Source of the DNA: Pseudomonas bananamidigenes
Lineage (GTDB): Bacteria; Pseudomonadota; Gammaproteobacteria; Pseudomonadales; Pseudomonadaceae
Length of the DNA: 64,000 nt
NCBI RefSeq assembly: GCF_001679645.1
Contig: NZ_LRUN01000002.1
Coordinates: 62,001 to 126,000 of the forward strand
Direction: 5' to 3'
The position numbers were made by a program, and so were the translations under genes. Each line of letters starts with the position of its first letter. The stretch's first letter is position 1. The notes under the pieces are model-generated. The model worked only from the letters and a program-made list of their open reading frames with translations. It was not told the DNA's origin and did not search any database. This document shows, in pieces, positions 7,539 to 16,307 of the stretch.

Positions 7539-9686
7539 ATGGCTCGTACAACACCCATCAGCCTTTATCGCAACCTCGGTATCGTCGCTCACGTCGATGC
7601 CGGCAAAACCACCACGACCGAGCGGATCCTGTTTTACACGGGCCTGAGCCACAAGATGGGCGAGGTGCACGACGGCGCCGCGACCACTGACTGGATGGTG
7701 CAGGAGCAGGAGAGGGGGATCACCATCACTTCTGCGGCGGTCACCACGTTCTGGAAGGGTTCCCGTGGCCAGTACGACAAACATCGCGTAAACGTTATCG
7801 ATACCCCGGGCCATGTTGACTTCACCATTGAAGTAGAACGTTCCCTGCGCGTACTCGACGGCGCTGTCGTGGTGTTCTGCGGCACTGCCGGTGTCGAGCC
7901 ACAGTCCGAAACCGTATGGCGTCAAGCCAACAAGTACCACGTTCCCCGTGTGGTTTACGTGAACAAGATGGACCGTGCCGGCGCGAATTTCCTGCGTGTG
8001 GTCGCGCAGATCAAGAACCGTCTGGGCCACACTCCGGTTCCGATCCAGCTGGCCATTGGCGCAGAGGATGACTTCCAGGGGCAGGTCGACCTGATCAAGA
8101 TGAAGGCGATCTACTGGAACGAAGACGACAAGGGCACGACCTATCGCGAGGAAGAGATTCCTGCAGATCTGGTAGAGCTGGCCAACGAGTGGCGCAACAA
8201 GATGGTGGAAGCGGCAGCCGAAGCCAATGAAGAGCTGATGAACAAGTACCTGGAAGAAGGTGAGCTGTCCGCCGAAGAGATCAAGGCGGGTTTGCGCGCC
8301 CGTACGCTGGCTGGCGAGATCGTTCCGGCGGTCTGCGGTTCGTCGTTCAAGAACAAAGGCGTTCCTCTGGTTCTCGACGCCGTTATCGACTACCTGCCTT
8401 CGCCGACCGAGATCCCATCTATCAAGGGGATTCACCCCGATCTCATCGAGAAGCCGAAGGACGAACTGGTAGAGGCTGACTACGACGAGCGTCACGCTGA
8501 CGATGACGAGCCGTTCTCGGCGCTGGCATTCAAAATTGCCACAGACCCGTTTGTGGGGACTCTGACCTTCGTTCGCGTTTATTCGGGCTTCCTGACCTCG
8601 GGTGACTCGGTCATCAACTCGGTCAAGGGCAAGAAAGAACGCGTGGGTCGTATGGTGCAGATGCACGCCAACCAGCGTGAAGAGATCAAGGAAGTACGGG
8701 CGGGCGACATCGCTGCGCTGATCGGCATGAAGGACGTCACCACGGGCGAAACCCTGTGCGACGCCGACAAGCCGATCATCCTTGAGCGTATGGATTTCCC
8801 GGAACCCGTGATTTCGCTCTCCGTTGAGCCGAAAACCAAGCAGGACCAGGAAAAGATGGGGATCGCGCTGGGCAAGTTGGCCCAGGAAGACCCGTCGTTC
8901 AGGGTCAAGACCGATGAAGAAACCGGGCAGACCATCATTTCGGGTATGGGTGAGCTGCACCTGGACATCATCGTTGACCGCATGCGCCGCGAATTCAACG
9001 TCGAGGCCAACATCGGCAAACCACAGGTTTCATACCGCGAGAAGATCACCAAATCCAACGTCGAGATCGAAGGCAAGTTCGTTCGTCAGTCGGGCGGTCG
9101 TGGTCAGTTCGGGCACTGCTGGATCCGTTTCTCGGAGCCGGACATGGACGAAAAAGGCAACATCACCGAAGGCCTGGTCTTCACCAATGAAATTGTGGGG
9201 GGTGTGGTTCCGAAGGAATACATTCCGGCGATCCAGAAAGGTATCGAAGAGCAGATGAAAAACGGCGTCGTTGCCGGCTATCCGCTGATCGGCCTGAAGG
9301 CTGCCGTGTTTGACGGTTCCTACCATGACGTGGATTCCAACGAGATGGCGTTCAAAGTGGCAGCTTCCATGGCAACCAAGCAACTGGCCCAGAAAGGCGG
9401 CGGTGTTGTGCTTGAGCCGATCATGAAAGTTGAAGTGGTCACACCGGAGGAATACCTGGGTGACGTGATGGGCGACCTGAACCGTCGTCGCGGTCTGGTA
9501 CAAGGTATGGATGAATCTGTCTCTGGCCGTATCGTCCGCGCTGAAGTACCGCTTGGCGAGATGTTCGGTTACGCGACCGACGTACGTTCGATGTCTCAGG
9601 GACGTGCGAGCTATTCAATGGAGTTTTCCAAATATGCGGAAGCACCGTCGAACATCGTTGAAGCGCTGACGAAATATCAGAAGTGA
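7539..9686 (+). CDS. fusA: Elongation factor G, second copy (FusA2 type)
   Basis: The 715-residue translational GTPase moves tRNA and mRNA through the ribosome. The P-loop AHVDAGKT is at residues 17-24, with DTPGH and NKMD following in order, then the usual domains II-V. The start has a good AAGGAG site. It is not in a str operon (no rpsL, rpsG or tuf nearby) and differs in many positions from the canonical Pseudomonas EF-G as I recall it, for example [15 protein letters not shown] in place of the usual linker. I infer the paralogue that pseudomonads carry besides fusA1. Its division of labour with fusA1 cannot be read here. Confidence 0.92.
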   Translation: MARTTPISLYRNLGIVAHVDAGKTTTTERILFYTGLSHKMGEVHDGAATTDWMVQEQERGITITSAAVTTFWKGSRGQYDKHRVNVIDTPGHVDFTIEVERSLRVLDGAVVVFCGTAGVEPQSETVWRQANKYHVPRVVYVNKMDRAGANFLRVVAQIKNRLGHTPVPIQLAIGAEDDFQGQVDLIKMKAIYWNEDDKGTTYREEEIPADLVELANEWRNKMVEAAAEANEELMNKYLEEGELSAEEIKAGLRARTLAGEIVPAVCGSSFKNKGVPLVLDAVIDYLPSPTEIPSIKGIHPDLIEKPKDELVEADYDERHADDDEPFSALAFKIATDPFVGTLTFVRVYSGFLTSGDSVINSVKGKKERVGRMVQMHANQREEIKEVRAGDIAALIGMKDVTTGETLCDADKPIILERMDFPEPVISLSVEPKTKQDQEKMGIALGKLAQEDPSFRVKTDEETGQTIISGMGELHLDIIVDRMRREFNVEANIGKPQVSYREKITKSNVEIEGKFVRQSGGRGQFGHCWIRFSEPDMDEKGNITEGLVFTNEIVGGVVPKEYIPAIQKGIEEQMKNGVVAGYPLIGLKAAVFDGSYHDVDSNEMAFKVAASMATKQLAQKGGGVVLEPIMKVEVVTPEEYLGDVMGDLNRRRGLVQGMDESVSGRIVRAEVPLGEMFGYATDVRSMSQGRASYSMEFSKYAEAPSNIVEALTKYQK

Positions 9687-9696
9687 TTGGCTCAGG

Positions 9697-9722
9697 CCGG
9701 GACGCTGATGGAGGCGTCCCGG
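9697..9722 (+). terminator. Stem-loop after fusA2
   Basis: A perfect 9-bp GC-rich stem (CCGGGACGC with GCGTCCCGG, 8-nt loop) lies 10 nt after the stop. No T run follows, so it may be a weak or factor-assisted terminator or a 3' stabiliser. Confidence 0.55.
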
Positions 9723-9913
9723 TCGATAAAGCTGAAGAGGCGTTGGGGCCAGTTGGTGGCGTTTATCTTAGACACATTATTTAACATAATATACATTACA
9801 CGTAACAATGTATTTCAAGATCGATCCGGTTGCACACAGGATCTCAATCTCCGGCATCGTCCCAGGCGCCATGTCTTTGATGCCGATGATCTCCTGTCTC
9901 AAATGTACCGTTC
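9723..9913. other. Gene-free stretch between convergent fusA2 and Cupin_5 gene, partly AT-rich
   Basis: No convincing gene is seen. Positions about 9765-9815 are strikingly AT-rich for this genome and include TACATT...AATGTA inverted arms. A separate inverted repeat CGGCATC (9852-9858) and GATGCCG (9879-9885) lies nearer the cupin gene. These could belong to an unannotated transcript or a silenced spacer. Confidence 0.35.
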
Positions 9914-10429
9914 TTAATCCTCATCACGTGTCAGCATTTCAATCAACGCTCGATGCTGCGGATATTGCGCCACGAGCTTCTGTCGATTCCCCATTTCCAT
10001 ATCCGCAAAATCAAATCCTGGCGAAACCGCTTCGCTGATCAATCCGAACCCGTACTCGCCATTCAGCAGTCTGGAGGCTTTCCAGATTCCGCCTGGTACG
10101 TGCAGTTGCAGATGCTGTCCGGCCAGAACGTCGCTGCCCATCACCAATGTTTGCAATGAGCCGTCAGCATGAATCAGGCTGTACTCGATAGCGTCGCCCA
10201 GATGGAAAAAATGCAGGATGTCTGATTGGTTGAAATGAAACTGGCCGATCGGCGAATCTTCGGTCAACAGGTAGTAAATGGACGTCATCAAATGACGTGG
10301 GCCAGTCCGGGTTTCGAGCATGTCTCGATGATCGGCCTGATAAGTCCTGCGGAAATAGCCACCTTCAACATGAGCTTCCAGCTCAAGAGCGACAATTACG
10401 TCATTTGCGTTCGGCATGGCCTTCTCCAT
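9914..10429 (-). CDS. Cupin_5 (DUF985) family protein
   Basis: This 171-residue single-domain cupin has the Cupin_5 hallmarks: GGYFRRTYQ near the start, SIYYLL, FHFNQSDILHFFHLG, and the late VPGGIWKASRL and GLISEAVSPGFDFADMEMG blocks. The family is widespread and has no firmly assigned reaction; some members have been proposed to be sugar epimerases. A start at the second Met (MPNAND, residue 5) is also possible. It is monocistronic on the minus strand. Confidence 0.85.
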   Translation of the reverse strand: MEKAMPNANDVIVALELEAHVEGGYFRRTYQADHRDMLETRTGPRHLMTSIYYLLTEDSPIGQFHFNQSDILHFFHLGDAIEYSLIHADGSLQTLVMGSDVLAGQHLQLHVPGGIWKASRLLNGEYGFGLISEAVSPGFDFADMEMGNRQKLVAQYPQHRALIEMLTRDED

Positions 10430-10518
10430 TGATTTCTCATCTTTTTTGCATAGCTCAACTAAAGGCTCATTTAGTGTAGTTAACCTGAAATAGCGTCACA
10501 ATTGATGGAGTTTGCGTC

Positions 10519-10653
10519 ATGTTGGCACCTTTTTTGAGCAATCAATTCTCTGCTCAATTAAAGCTCATTTTGCCCACTGCGCTCATATTGCTCTTGTGGA
10601 TTACCGCTTTTATCCTGCCCTTCATCGATCCTGACGGTGTTTGTGAACGATGA
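10519..10653 (+). CDS. Small membrane protein, 44 residues, coupled to chrA
   Basis: The ATG at 10519 has GGAG 8 nt upstream. The product starts MLAPFLSNQFSAQLK and has one strong hydrophobic segment (LILPTALILLLWITAFILPF), then a short acidic tail ending DPDGVCER. Its TGA (10651-10653) overlaps the chrA ATG (10650-10652) in the ATGA arrangement typical of translational coupling. That makes it likely to be translated and to control or assist the transporter. No family is recognised. Confidence 0.65.
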   Translation: MLAPFLSNQFSAQLKLILPTALILLLWITAFILPFIDPDGVCER

Positions 10654-12020
10654 CCAATCCAATGAATAAAGTGATGTCCCCCACGATAGAAAACCAATTG
10701 CCGAGGCCGCAAACCGTCAGTGTTGGTGAAGCGTTCTGGTTTTGGCTGAAGCTCGGCTTCATCAGCTTCGGTGGGCCGGCAGGGCAAATTTCGATCATGC
10801 ACCAGGAGTTGGTAGAGCGGCGGCGCTGGATCTCCGAACGCCGTTTCCTGCATGCGCTCAACTACTGCATGCTGCTGCCCGGGCCTGAAGCCCAGCAGTT
10901 GGCAACTTACATCGGCTGGCTGATGCATCGAACCTGGGGCGGAGTGATCGCGGGAGCTCTGTTCGTGCTGCCCTCCTTGTTCATTCTGATCGCCCTGTCC
11001 TGGATGTATATCGCGTTCGGCGAAGTGCCCGTGGTGGCCGGGCTCTTCTATGGGATCAAGCCTGCCGTGACGGCTATCGTGGTACAAGCGGCCCACCGAA
11101 TCGGATCTCGGGCGCTGAAAAACAACTGGCTTTGGGCGATAGCGGCGGCGTCATTCACTGCAATCTTCGCGTTCAATGTTCCGTTCCCCTTGATTGTGCT
11201 GGGGGCGGCATTGATCGGTTATGCCGGCGGGCGCCTGGCACCCGAGAAGTTCAGGGCCGGAGGCCATCGCGCCGACAAGAAATCCTTTGGCCCGGCTCTG
11301 ATCGACGACGACACCCCTCCCCCGGAACACGCCCGGTTCAGCTGGCTGAAACTGACCGTGCTGGCACTCATCGGCGCCGGGTTGTGGGTACTGCCGATGG
11401 GCGTGTTGACCGCCGTTTTCGGCTGGGAAGGCACCCTCACCCAAATGGGCTGGTTTTTTACCAAGGCGGCGTTGCTGACCTTTGGTGGAGCCTATGCGGT
11501 TCTCCCGTATGTGTATCAGGGCGCGGTCGGTCACTATGGCTGGCTGACACCCACGCAGATGATCGACGGCCTGGCGCTGGGGGAAACCACGCCCGGACCG
11601 CTGATCATGGTGGTGGCCTTCGTGGGGTTTATCGGGGCCTACGTTTCACAAGTGTTCGGGGCCGATCAGGTATTTTTGGCCGGGGCTGTGGCCGCCACCG
11701 TGGTGACATGGTTCACGTTCCTCCCCTCTTTCCTGTTCATCCTCGCAGGCGGCCCATTAGTGGAGTCCACCCACAATGAACTCAAGTTCACTGCGCCACT
11801 GACGGCCATTACCGCCGCCGTGGTTGGCGTGATCCTCAACCTGGCCTGCTTCTTTGGTTACCACGTCCTTTGGCCAAAAGGCTTCAGCGCCAGTCTCGAC
11901 TGGCCTTCAGCGCTGATCGCGATATCCGCCGCCGTAGCTTTGTTTCGCTTCAAGCGAGGAGTTATCCAGGTGTTGCTGGGCTGTGCGCTCGTGGGCCTGG
12001 CAGTGCATCTGCTGCGCTAG
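10650..12020 (+). CDS. chrA: Chromate transporter ChrA (two-domain form)
   Basis: The 456-residue inner-membrane protein belongs to the CHR superfamily, which exports chromate. It has the long bidomain form. The first CHR domain carries FWLKLGFISFGGPAGQI and LLPGPEAQQLATYIG. The second repeats the theme with FTKAALLTFGGAYAVLPYV and GLALGETTPGPLIMV. A hydrophilic linker (about residues 195-225) separates them. Translation probably depends on the overlapping 44-residue gene. No chrB regulator is adjacent. Confidence 0.92.
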   Translation: MTNPMNKVMSPTIENQLPRPQTVSVGEAFWFWLKLGFISFGGPAGQISIMHQELVERRRWISERRFLHALNYCMLLPGPEAQQLATYIGWLMHRTWGGVIAGALFVLPSLFILIALSWMYIAFGEVPVVAGLFYGIKPAVTAIVVQAAHRIGSRALKNNWLWAIAAASFTAIFAFNVPFPLIVLGAALIGYAGGRLAPEKFRAGGHRADKKSFGPALIDDDTPPPEHARFSWLKLTVLALIGAGLWVLPMGVLTAVFGWEGTLTQMGWFFTKAALLTFGGAYAVLPYVYQGAVGHYGWLTPTQMIDGLALGETTPGPLIMVVAFVGFIGAYVSQVFGADQVFLAGAVAATVVTWFTFLPSFLFILAGGPLVESTHNELKFTAPLTAITAAVVGVILNLACFFGYHVLWPKGFSASLDWPSALIAISAAVALFRFKRGVIQVLLGCALVGLAVHLLR

Positions 12021-12119
12021 TGCTCTCCGCCGATCCGGAATGCGCAAAGCAGAGTGAACTCTGCCGCCGTTCGAGCCTTCGGAACTGGAAGAGGTATTTT
12101 CAGTTGAAAGGAGAGGATC

Positions 12120-12272
12120 ATGAAAACACTTTGCGCCTGTCTGGGACTTTGTTCCGTGTTGATCTTGCAGGGCTGTTTCGAAGGTTCGAACGATGCCCCG
12201 AATAAAGATGGCGACAAAAGCAAGGCATCGTTGCAGATTCAGAAGGACAAGGCGGCGGAGCCAAGCCAGTAG
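12120..12272 (+). CDS. Small lipoprotein, 50 residues
   Basis: An ATG at 12120 follows the strong site AAAGGAGAGG. The product has a lipoprotein signal with the lipobox ILQGC (Cys19), then a charged tail rich in Lys, Asp and Ser (GDKSKASLQIQKDKAAEPSQ). It begins 99 nt after chrA on the same strand. Small charged lipoproteins like this are common and mostly uncharacterised. I assign no function. Confidence 0.7.
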   Translation: MKTLCACLGLCSVLILQGCFEGSNDAPNKDGDKSKASLQIQKDKAAEPSQ

Positions 12273-12279
12273 TTTAGGA

Positions 12280-12302
12280 GGCGGCGCTGGACCCGCGCCG
12301 CC
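12280..12302. terminator. GC-rich stem-loop between convergent genes
   Basis: A perfect 8-bp stem (GGCGGCGC with GCGCCGCC, 7-nt loop) lies between the lipoprotein stop and the convergent hydrolase stop. It lacks a T tract but could act in both directions. Confidence 0.5.
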
Positions 12303-12310
12303 CGGCATAC

Positions 12311-13210
12311 TCAGAGGCTGGTGCGAAAGAATGGCGCCAGGTGTTCCATGGCCGTGTTGACTCCGGGACCGTCGTACAGATCCATGTGAGCCAGACCGTC
12401 GAGCACCACCAGTTCCTTTTGTCCCAGCGCCTTGGCATGCAGCTCCTGGCTGTGCCACAGCGAGCCGGCCTCGCTGCCGGCGATGATCAGCGCCGGCTGG
12501 GTCAGCAATTGGTCGATCAGGTCGAACGCATCAAACGCGACCCAGGCGCCGAGGCCATTCATCAGCATCTTGTTCTGTGCGTTCGGGTGCTGGGCACGAG
12601 GCGTGAGGTAGTAGTCGGCCGCCTCCTGGAGATCACGGGGCGCACTGGTATCACCCAGTTGCGGTACGTCAGGGGCATAAACGGGATCAGCACCTGCCGC
12701 CTCCGCCGTGCGCTGCCCAGCCAGGGCATCAACGACCGGCAGCAAATCGTTGATGGAACCCTTGCCTTCCCAACCTTTACGAGTGGCCGTCCCTACGTTG
12801 ACCGCACTGGCGGTGGCCAGGGCCTTGATCCGGCGGTCGACCGACGCCGCCTTGGCCGCGAAGCCGCCACCGGCGCAGATGCCCAGCACGCCGATGCGCT
12901 GAGCATCGACAAAGCCGAGGGTGGTCAGGTAGTCGACTGCGCTGTACACGTCGGCCACGCGATTCATGGGTTCATCGAGAAAGTGCGGCTCGCCGCCACT
13001 GGCACCTTGATAGGACGCATCGAATGCCAGGGTGACGAAACCCTGCTCGGCCAACAGCCGGGCGTAGGTGCCGGCCGTCTGCTCTTTCACGCCGCCACCT
13101 GGATGGACAGTAATAATCGCCGGGTATTGTTGGCCTTCAACGAATGCAGCGGGCAAGTAGAGGTGGCCAGCCATCTCGATGTTGCGGTTCTTGAACTGGA
13201 CGTTTTGCAT
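12311..13210 (-). CDS. Alpha/beta hydrolase with cysteine nucleophile elbow (YcjY / dienelactone-hydrolase-like)
   Basis: In this 299-residue hydrolase the elbow is GICAGGG, which puts Cys where serine is usual, as in dienelactone hydrolases and YcjY-like proteins. A conserved HPGGGVKEQTAGTYA block and the late GLAHMDLYDG, with the likely catalytic His, are present. There is no signal peptide, so it should be cytoplasmic. The AraC gene directly upstream on the same strand is a likely regulator. The substrate is unknown. Confidence 0.8.
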   Translation of the reverse strand: MQNVQFKNRNIEMAGHLYLPAAFVEGQQYPAIITVHPGGGVKEQTAGTYARLLAEQGFVTLAFDASYQGASGGEPHFLDEPMNRVADVYSAVDYLTTLGFVDAQRIGVLGICAGGGFAAKAASVDRRIKALATASAVNVGTATRKGWEGKGSINDLLPVVDALAGQRTAEAAGADPVYAPDVPQLGDTSAPRDLQEAADYYLTPRAQHPNAQNKMLMNGLGAWVAFDAFDLIDQLLTQPALIIAGSEAGSLWHSQELHAKALGQKELVVLDGLAHMDLYDGPGVNTAMEHLAPFFRTSL

Positions 13211-13519
13211 GGTGTTGCCTCCGATAGAGCAGCGCGCAGCGCCAGTTGGCGCGATTGCCGGGTTGCGGAGGGCGAGGTGTTTTCGCTTCGACTGAGTCGT
13301 GCAGATTGCCTGCCCTTCGTTGGAGTCCAGTATAGGAAGGGGGCTGCGGGTGTTTTTGCCTATTCCGATTCCTTGCTTGCACGTTTCAAGGAGAATGCGG
13401 ATTCATCACGTTCTTTCGAAAACTCGCGAGAACCTTGTTTTTTAAGGGCGTGCAAGGCCACAGACCTGCTGCCGGCAGGGAAATCTGTGCCTTGCTCGAT
13501 TGCCTGTTACGCAGACAGG
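13211..13519. other. 309-nt spacer between hydrolase and AraC genes
   Basis: I see no gene with a credible start here. The segment should carry the hydrolase promoter. Its main visible structure is the long hairpin at 13452-13495, listed separately. Confidence 0.5.
13452..13495. repeat. Long imperfect hairpin
   Basis: A 12-bp outer stem (GCAAGGC-ACAGA with TCTGT-GCCTTGC, one bulged C) encloses an inner stem CCTGC/GCAGG with a TGCCG loop and an asymmetric GAAA. No T run follows on either strand, so a simple terminator is doubtful. It might be a dispersed extragenic repeat or an RNA structure in the hydrolase leader. Confidence 0.5.
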
Positions 13520-14434
13520 TCAGCCTGGCTGGCGCATACGCCGGATATCCCGTTGCGGCGGCGCGCCGAAGGCCCGGCTGTACTCGCGACTGAACTGCGA
13601 GGCGCTTTCGTACCCCACCCTCCCCGCTGCCTGCCCCGCGTCCAGATGCTGGTTGATCATCAGCTGCCTGGCCTCCTGCAACCGCAATTGCTTGTGGAAC
13701 TGCAGCGGGCTCACCCCCGTGAGCGTGCGAAAGTGCTGCCGAAAAGTGGAAGGACTCATGTGCACCCGCTCGGCCAGATGGTCGATGCGCATGGGCTCAG
13801 CCAGGTTCTGCTTCAGCCATGCGACCACCCTGGCGATCTGCTGCATGGGCGAACCCGTGGCAATCAGGTGCCGCAAAGCCATGCCATGTTGCCCCATCAA
13901 CAGCCGGACGATGATCTCCTGCTGGACAAGAGGGGCCAGATGATCGAAGAGTTCCGGTTCCTCCAGCAGGCCCAGCAGACGCTCGAGGGCCCGGACCAGT
14001 CCGGGATCCAGCTCGGCAATGACGATGGCCTGGTGGGTGCCGGCCTTCGGCGGAGGCGGCAGTTGCAGTTCGGAGGCGATGCGCATGATCTGGCTGACAT
14101 CCAGCGTCAGCATCATCCCCAGAAAAGGCTTCGCCACCGACGCCTGGGCAACATGGGACACCACCGGCTGGTCGATGCTGGTCAACATCCCCTGCCCCGC
14201 ACGGAAATGCAGCACGGCTTCCTGCTGCAATACCTGTTTGCCGCCCTGGGCCACCACGCCTAGACCCAGGCCGTAGATGCACGGCATGGGATCTGTCGGG
14301 GACGTTCGACGGTGCAGGCTCAACGCCGGTAACCGGGTGGTGAAATCCCCGGCATGGGTGGCCTGTCGCGCAATCAAGGATGCCAGGCCTGTCAGGTCCG
14401 CCTCGATCAGATCGTCAGGTTGAAGGTGAGTCAT
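13520..14434 (-). CDS. AraC family regulator (AraC_N domain)
   Basis: From the ATG at 14434, with AAGGAA just upstream, the protein has 304 residues. The N-terminal half is an AraC_N sensor domain, with LSLHRRTSPTDPMPCIYG and a following beta-rich segment. The C-terminal double HTH runs from about residue 200: LAERVHMSPSTFRQHFR and AAGRVGYESASQFSREYSRAFG. Regulators of this type often control an adjacent oxidoreductase or hydrolase, here the downstream alpha/beta hydrolase. It is divergent from the riboswitch-CLC unit but shares no visible operator with it. Confidence 0.88.
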   Translation of the reverse strand: MTHLQPDDLIEADLTGLASLIARQATHAGDFTTRLPALSLHRRTSPTDPMPCIYGLGLGVVAQGGKQVLQQEAVLHFRAGQGMLTSIDQPVVSHVAQASVAKPFLGMMLTLDVSQIMRIASELQLPPPPKAGTHQAIVIAELDPGLVRALERLLGLLEEPELFDHLAPLVQQEIIVRLLMGQHGMALRHLIATGSPMQQIARVVAWLKQNLAEPMRIDHLAERVHMSPSTFRQHFRTLTGVSPLQFHKQLRLQEARQLMINQHLDAGQAAGRVGYESASQFSREYSRAFGAPPQRDIRRMRQPG

Positions 14435-14621
14435 CGGTGGTTCCTTACGCGATAGCCGCCATACATAGGGACAAATCATAACGCTGAACCTGATTCACGG
14501 CTGCGCCTTCGCGCAAACGAAGCGATTCTTGCGTTTGTGGAACGAACCTTGGCGGTGCAAAACGTCGAGTGGCCGGCGTAGAGATGAACACAATCGCTAC
14601 CACTCTTCGTAGTAACGAAGT

Positions 14622-14650
14622 TTTACATCTCTGGGCAAGATCTTTATGAT
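14622..14650 (+). promoter_or_regulatory. Sigma70 promoter of the CLC-F unit
   Basis: TTTACA, a 17-nt spacer, then TATGAT. A start about 7-9 nt further on would place the first RNA base at or near the riboswitch P1 stem (14659), which supports the assignment. Confidence 0.75.
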
Positions 14651-14658
14651 CGGGCTCT

Positions 14659-14718
14659 GGAGATGGCATTCCTCCAATTACCAACCGCTGCGCCCGTAGT
14701 AGCTGATGATGCCTACAG
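14659..14718 (+). ncRNA. Fluoride riboswitch (crcB motif) aptamer
   Basis: The segment matches the crcB-motif fold. P1 is GGAG (14659-14662) with CTCC (14672-14675). The P1 loop segment GGCAT (14665-14669) can form the pseudoknot with ATGCC (14709-14713). A P3-type stem GCT/AGC is capped by GCGCCCGTAGT, and the conserved CTGATGATGCC closes the motif. The gene it controls is a CLC of the fluoride/proton antiporter type, exactly the expected partner. The family is known to turn expression on when fluoride binds. Confidence 0.92.
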
Positions 14719-14744
14719 ACACTGATCAATTCAGGGCTGTAGGC
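14711..14744 (+). promoter_or_regulatory. Candidate expression platform of the fluoride riboswitch
   Basis: GCCTACAG at the aptamer 3' edge (14711-14718) is perfectly complementary to CTGTAGGC (14737-14744). This pairing uses the GCC needed by the ligand-bound pseudoknot, so the two folds exclude each other. Further down are the self-complementary TTCGCGCGCGAA (14746-14757) and a GGTCAG...CTGACC stem (14768-14773 with 14794-14799) that closes 2 nt before the ATG. Confidence 0.6.
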
Positions 14745-14801
14745 GTTCGCGCGCGAAATCTCCTTTTGGTCAGACTCATTTTCCTTTTTGTGGCTGACCC
14801 C

Positions 14802-16148
14802 ATGTCAAAACTCAGAAAACCTGAACAACTCGACCTGCTTCCCTACATCGGGAAATGGCTGGTGCTGGCCTGTGCCGTAGCGCTTCTGGCGGGATCGGCA
14901 TCCGCACTGTTTCTGTTCTCCCTGGATCACGCGACCCAATGGCGCGAAACCCACCGCTGGGCCATCTGGCTTCTGCCTATAGCTGGCTTTGCTGTGGGCC
15001 TGGTCTACCACCTGATCGGCAAACCGGTGGACGCGGGCAATAACCTGCTGATCGACGAGATTCACGACCCCAGGAAAACCGTGCCGTTGCGCATGGTGCC
15101 GCTGGTGCTTGCAGGTACGCTGATATCGCATCTGTTTGGCGCATCGGTCGGACGCGAAGGTACTGCCGTGCAAATGGGCGGCGCGCTGGCTGATCAGATA
15201 ACCCACCTGTTGCGCTTACGCCGCGGAGATCGCCGAATCATGCTCATGGCAGGCATCAGTGCCGGCTTCGCTTCGGTCTTCGGCACGCCGCTGGCCGGAG
15301 CATTATTCGGCCTTGAAGTGCTCGCTATCGGCCGCATGCGCTACGACGCGTTGTTTCCGTGTATGGTCGCGGCCATCGTCGCGGATCAGGTCGGCCTGCT
15401 TTGGGGTGTTGTGCACACTCACTACGTCATCGGCCAGATTGCGCCCGTGCAGTTACGGACTGTGATCGCAGTGGTCATCGCAGGGGTCGTATTCGGGCTT
15501 GCGGGGCTGCTGTTCGCCACCGCCACCCATAACCTTGGGGCGTGGGTAAAAAAGCTGATTCCCTACTCGCCCTTACGTCCTGTGCTCGGCGGGATTGTGG
15601 TGGCTACGGCTGTGTGGGCACTGGACGCTTATCAGTACATCGGCCTGGGTATCCCGAGCATCGTTCAGTCCTTTGCAGCTCCGATAGCGCCCTGGGACTG
15701 GATTGGTAAACTTGCGTTTACAGTGACCTCACTCGGCACAGGTTTCAAAGGCGGCGAGGTCACTCCGCTGTTCTACATCGGCGCGACTCTGGGCAATGCC
15801 CTTGCGCCTCTGCTGCACCTGCCTTTCTCGATGCTCGCCGGCATCGGTTTCGTCGCAGTCTTTGCCGGCGCCGCCAACACCCCGCTGGCGACTATTGTTA
15901 TGACCATGGAGCTGTTCGGCCCCGAGATAGCCCCGCTCGCAGCGATTGCCTGTATCACCAGTTATCTGGTCTCGGGCCATACCGGGATCTATCACGCCCA
16001 GCGCGTGGGTCACAACAAGCATCGCCACGTCCTGCCCGCTGACATCCGCCTTTCGGAGATCAAGGCCTTTCACGCACAACGAAACGCTTCGAATACAGCA
16101 AAACCGGTTGTCCAGGAAAAGACGGATGGGGAGCCGCCCTCAGCGTAA
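14802..16148 (+). CDS. eriC: CLC-F fluoride/proton antiporter
   Basis: The 448-residue CLC membrane protein should expel fluoride. The fluoride-specific clade replaces the chloride-binding GSGIP with an Asn or Met motif, and here the sequence is AGNNLLIDEIHDP. The gating-glutamate region is GREGTAVQMGG and the later selectivity region is GTGFKGGEVTPLFYIG. I chose the ATG at 14802 because the longer reading from 14706 starts inside the riboswitch. There is no strong Shine-Dalgarno, and a stem reaches almost to the ATG, so control may be partly at translation. No crcB/fluC gene is adjacent. Confidence 0.9.
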   Translation: MSKLRKPEQLDLLPYIGKWLVLACAVALLAGSASALFLFSLDHATQWRETHRWAIWLLPIAGFAVGLVYHLIGKPVDAGNNLLIDEIHDPRKTVPLRMVPLVLAGTLISHLFGASVGREGTAVQMGGALADQITHLLRLRRGDRRIMLMAGISAGFASVFGTPLAGALFGLEVLAIGRMRYDALFPCMVAAIVADQVGLLWGVVHTHYVIGQIAPVQLRTVIAVVIAGVVFGLAGLLFATATHNLGAWVKKLIPYSPLRPVLGGIVVATAVWALDAYQYIGLGIPSIVQSFAAPIAPWDWIGKLAFTVTSLGTGFKGGEVTPLFYIGATLGNALAPLLHLPFSMLAGIGFVAVFAGAANTPLATIVMTMELFGPEIAPLAAIACITSYLVSGHTGIYHAQRVGHNKHRHVLPADIRLSEIKAFHAQRNASNTAKPVVQEKTDGEPPSA

Positions 16149-16307
16149 GGCAGCTGAGAAGTAAGTAGCTGACAGTGAAGGACTGCAATTGGCCGGTTGA
16201 ATCCAAAGCCAAAAGCGGACGATCATGAGCGGCTGCTTTCGGCCAGAAGCAGACGCTCAAATTTAATTCCGCTTCCGGTTTCGAAAGGCTGTAAAACCGA
16301 ACTGGCG

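Noticed and set aside
12341..14263. A 640-codon plus-strand frame spanning the hydrolase and AraC genes
   Set aside because: It is antisense to two clear genes and their spacer, with no signature of a real protein.
14706..14801. A longer N-terminus for the CLC-F protein
   Set aside because: These codons lie within the riboswitch and its platform; the first membrane-protein residues fit the ATG at 14802.
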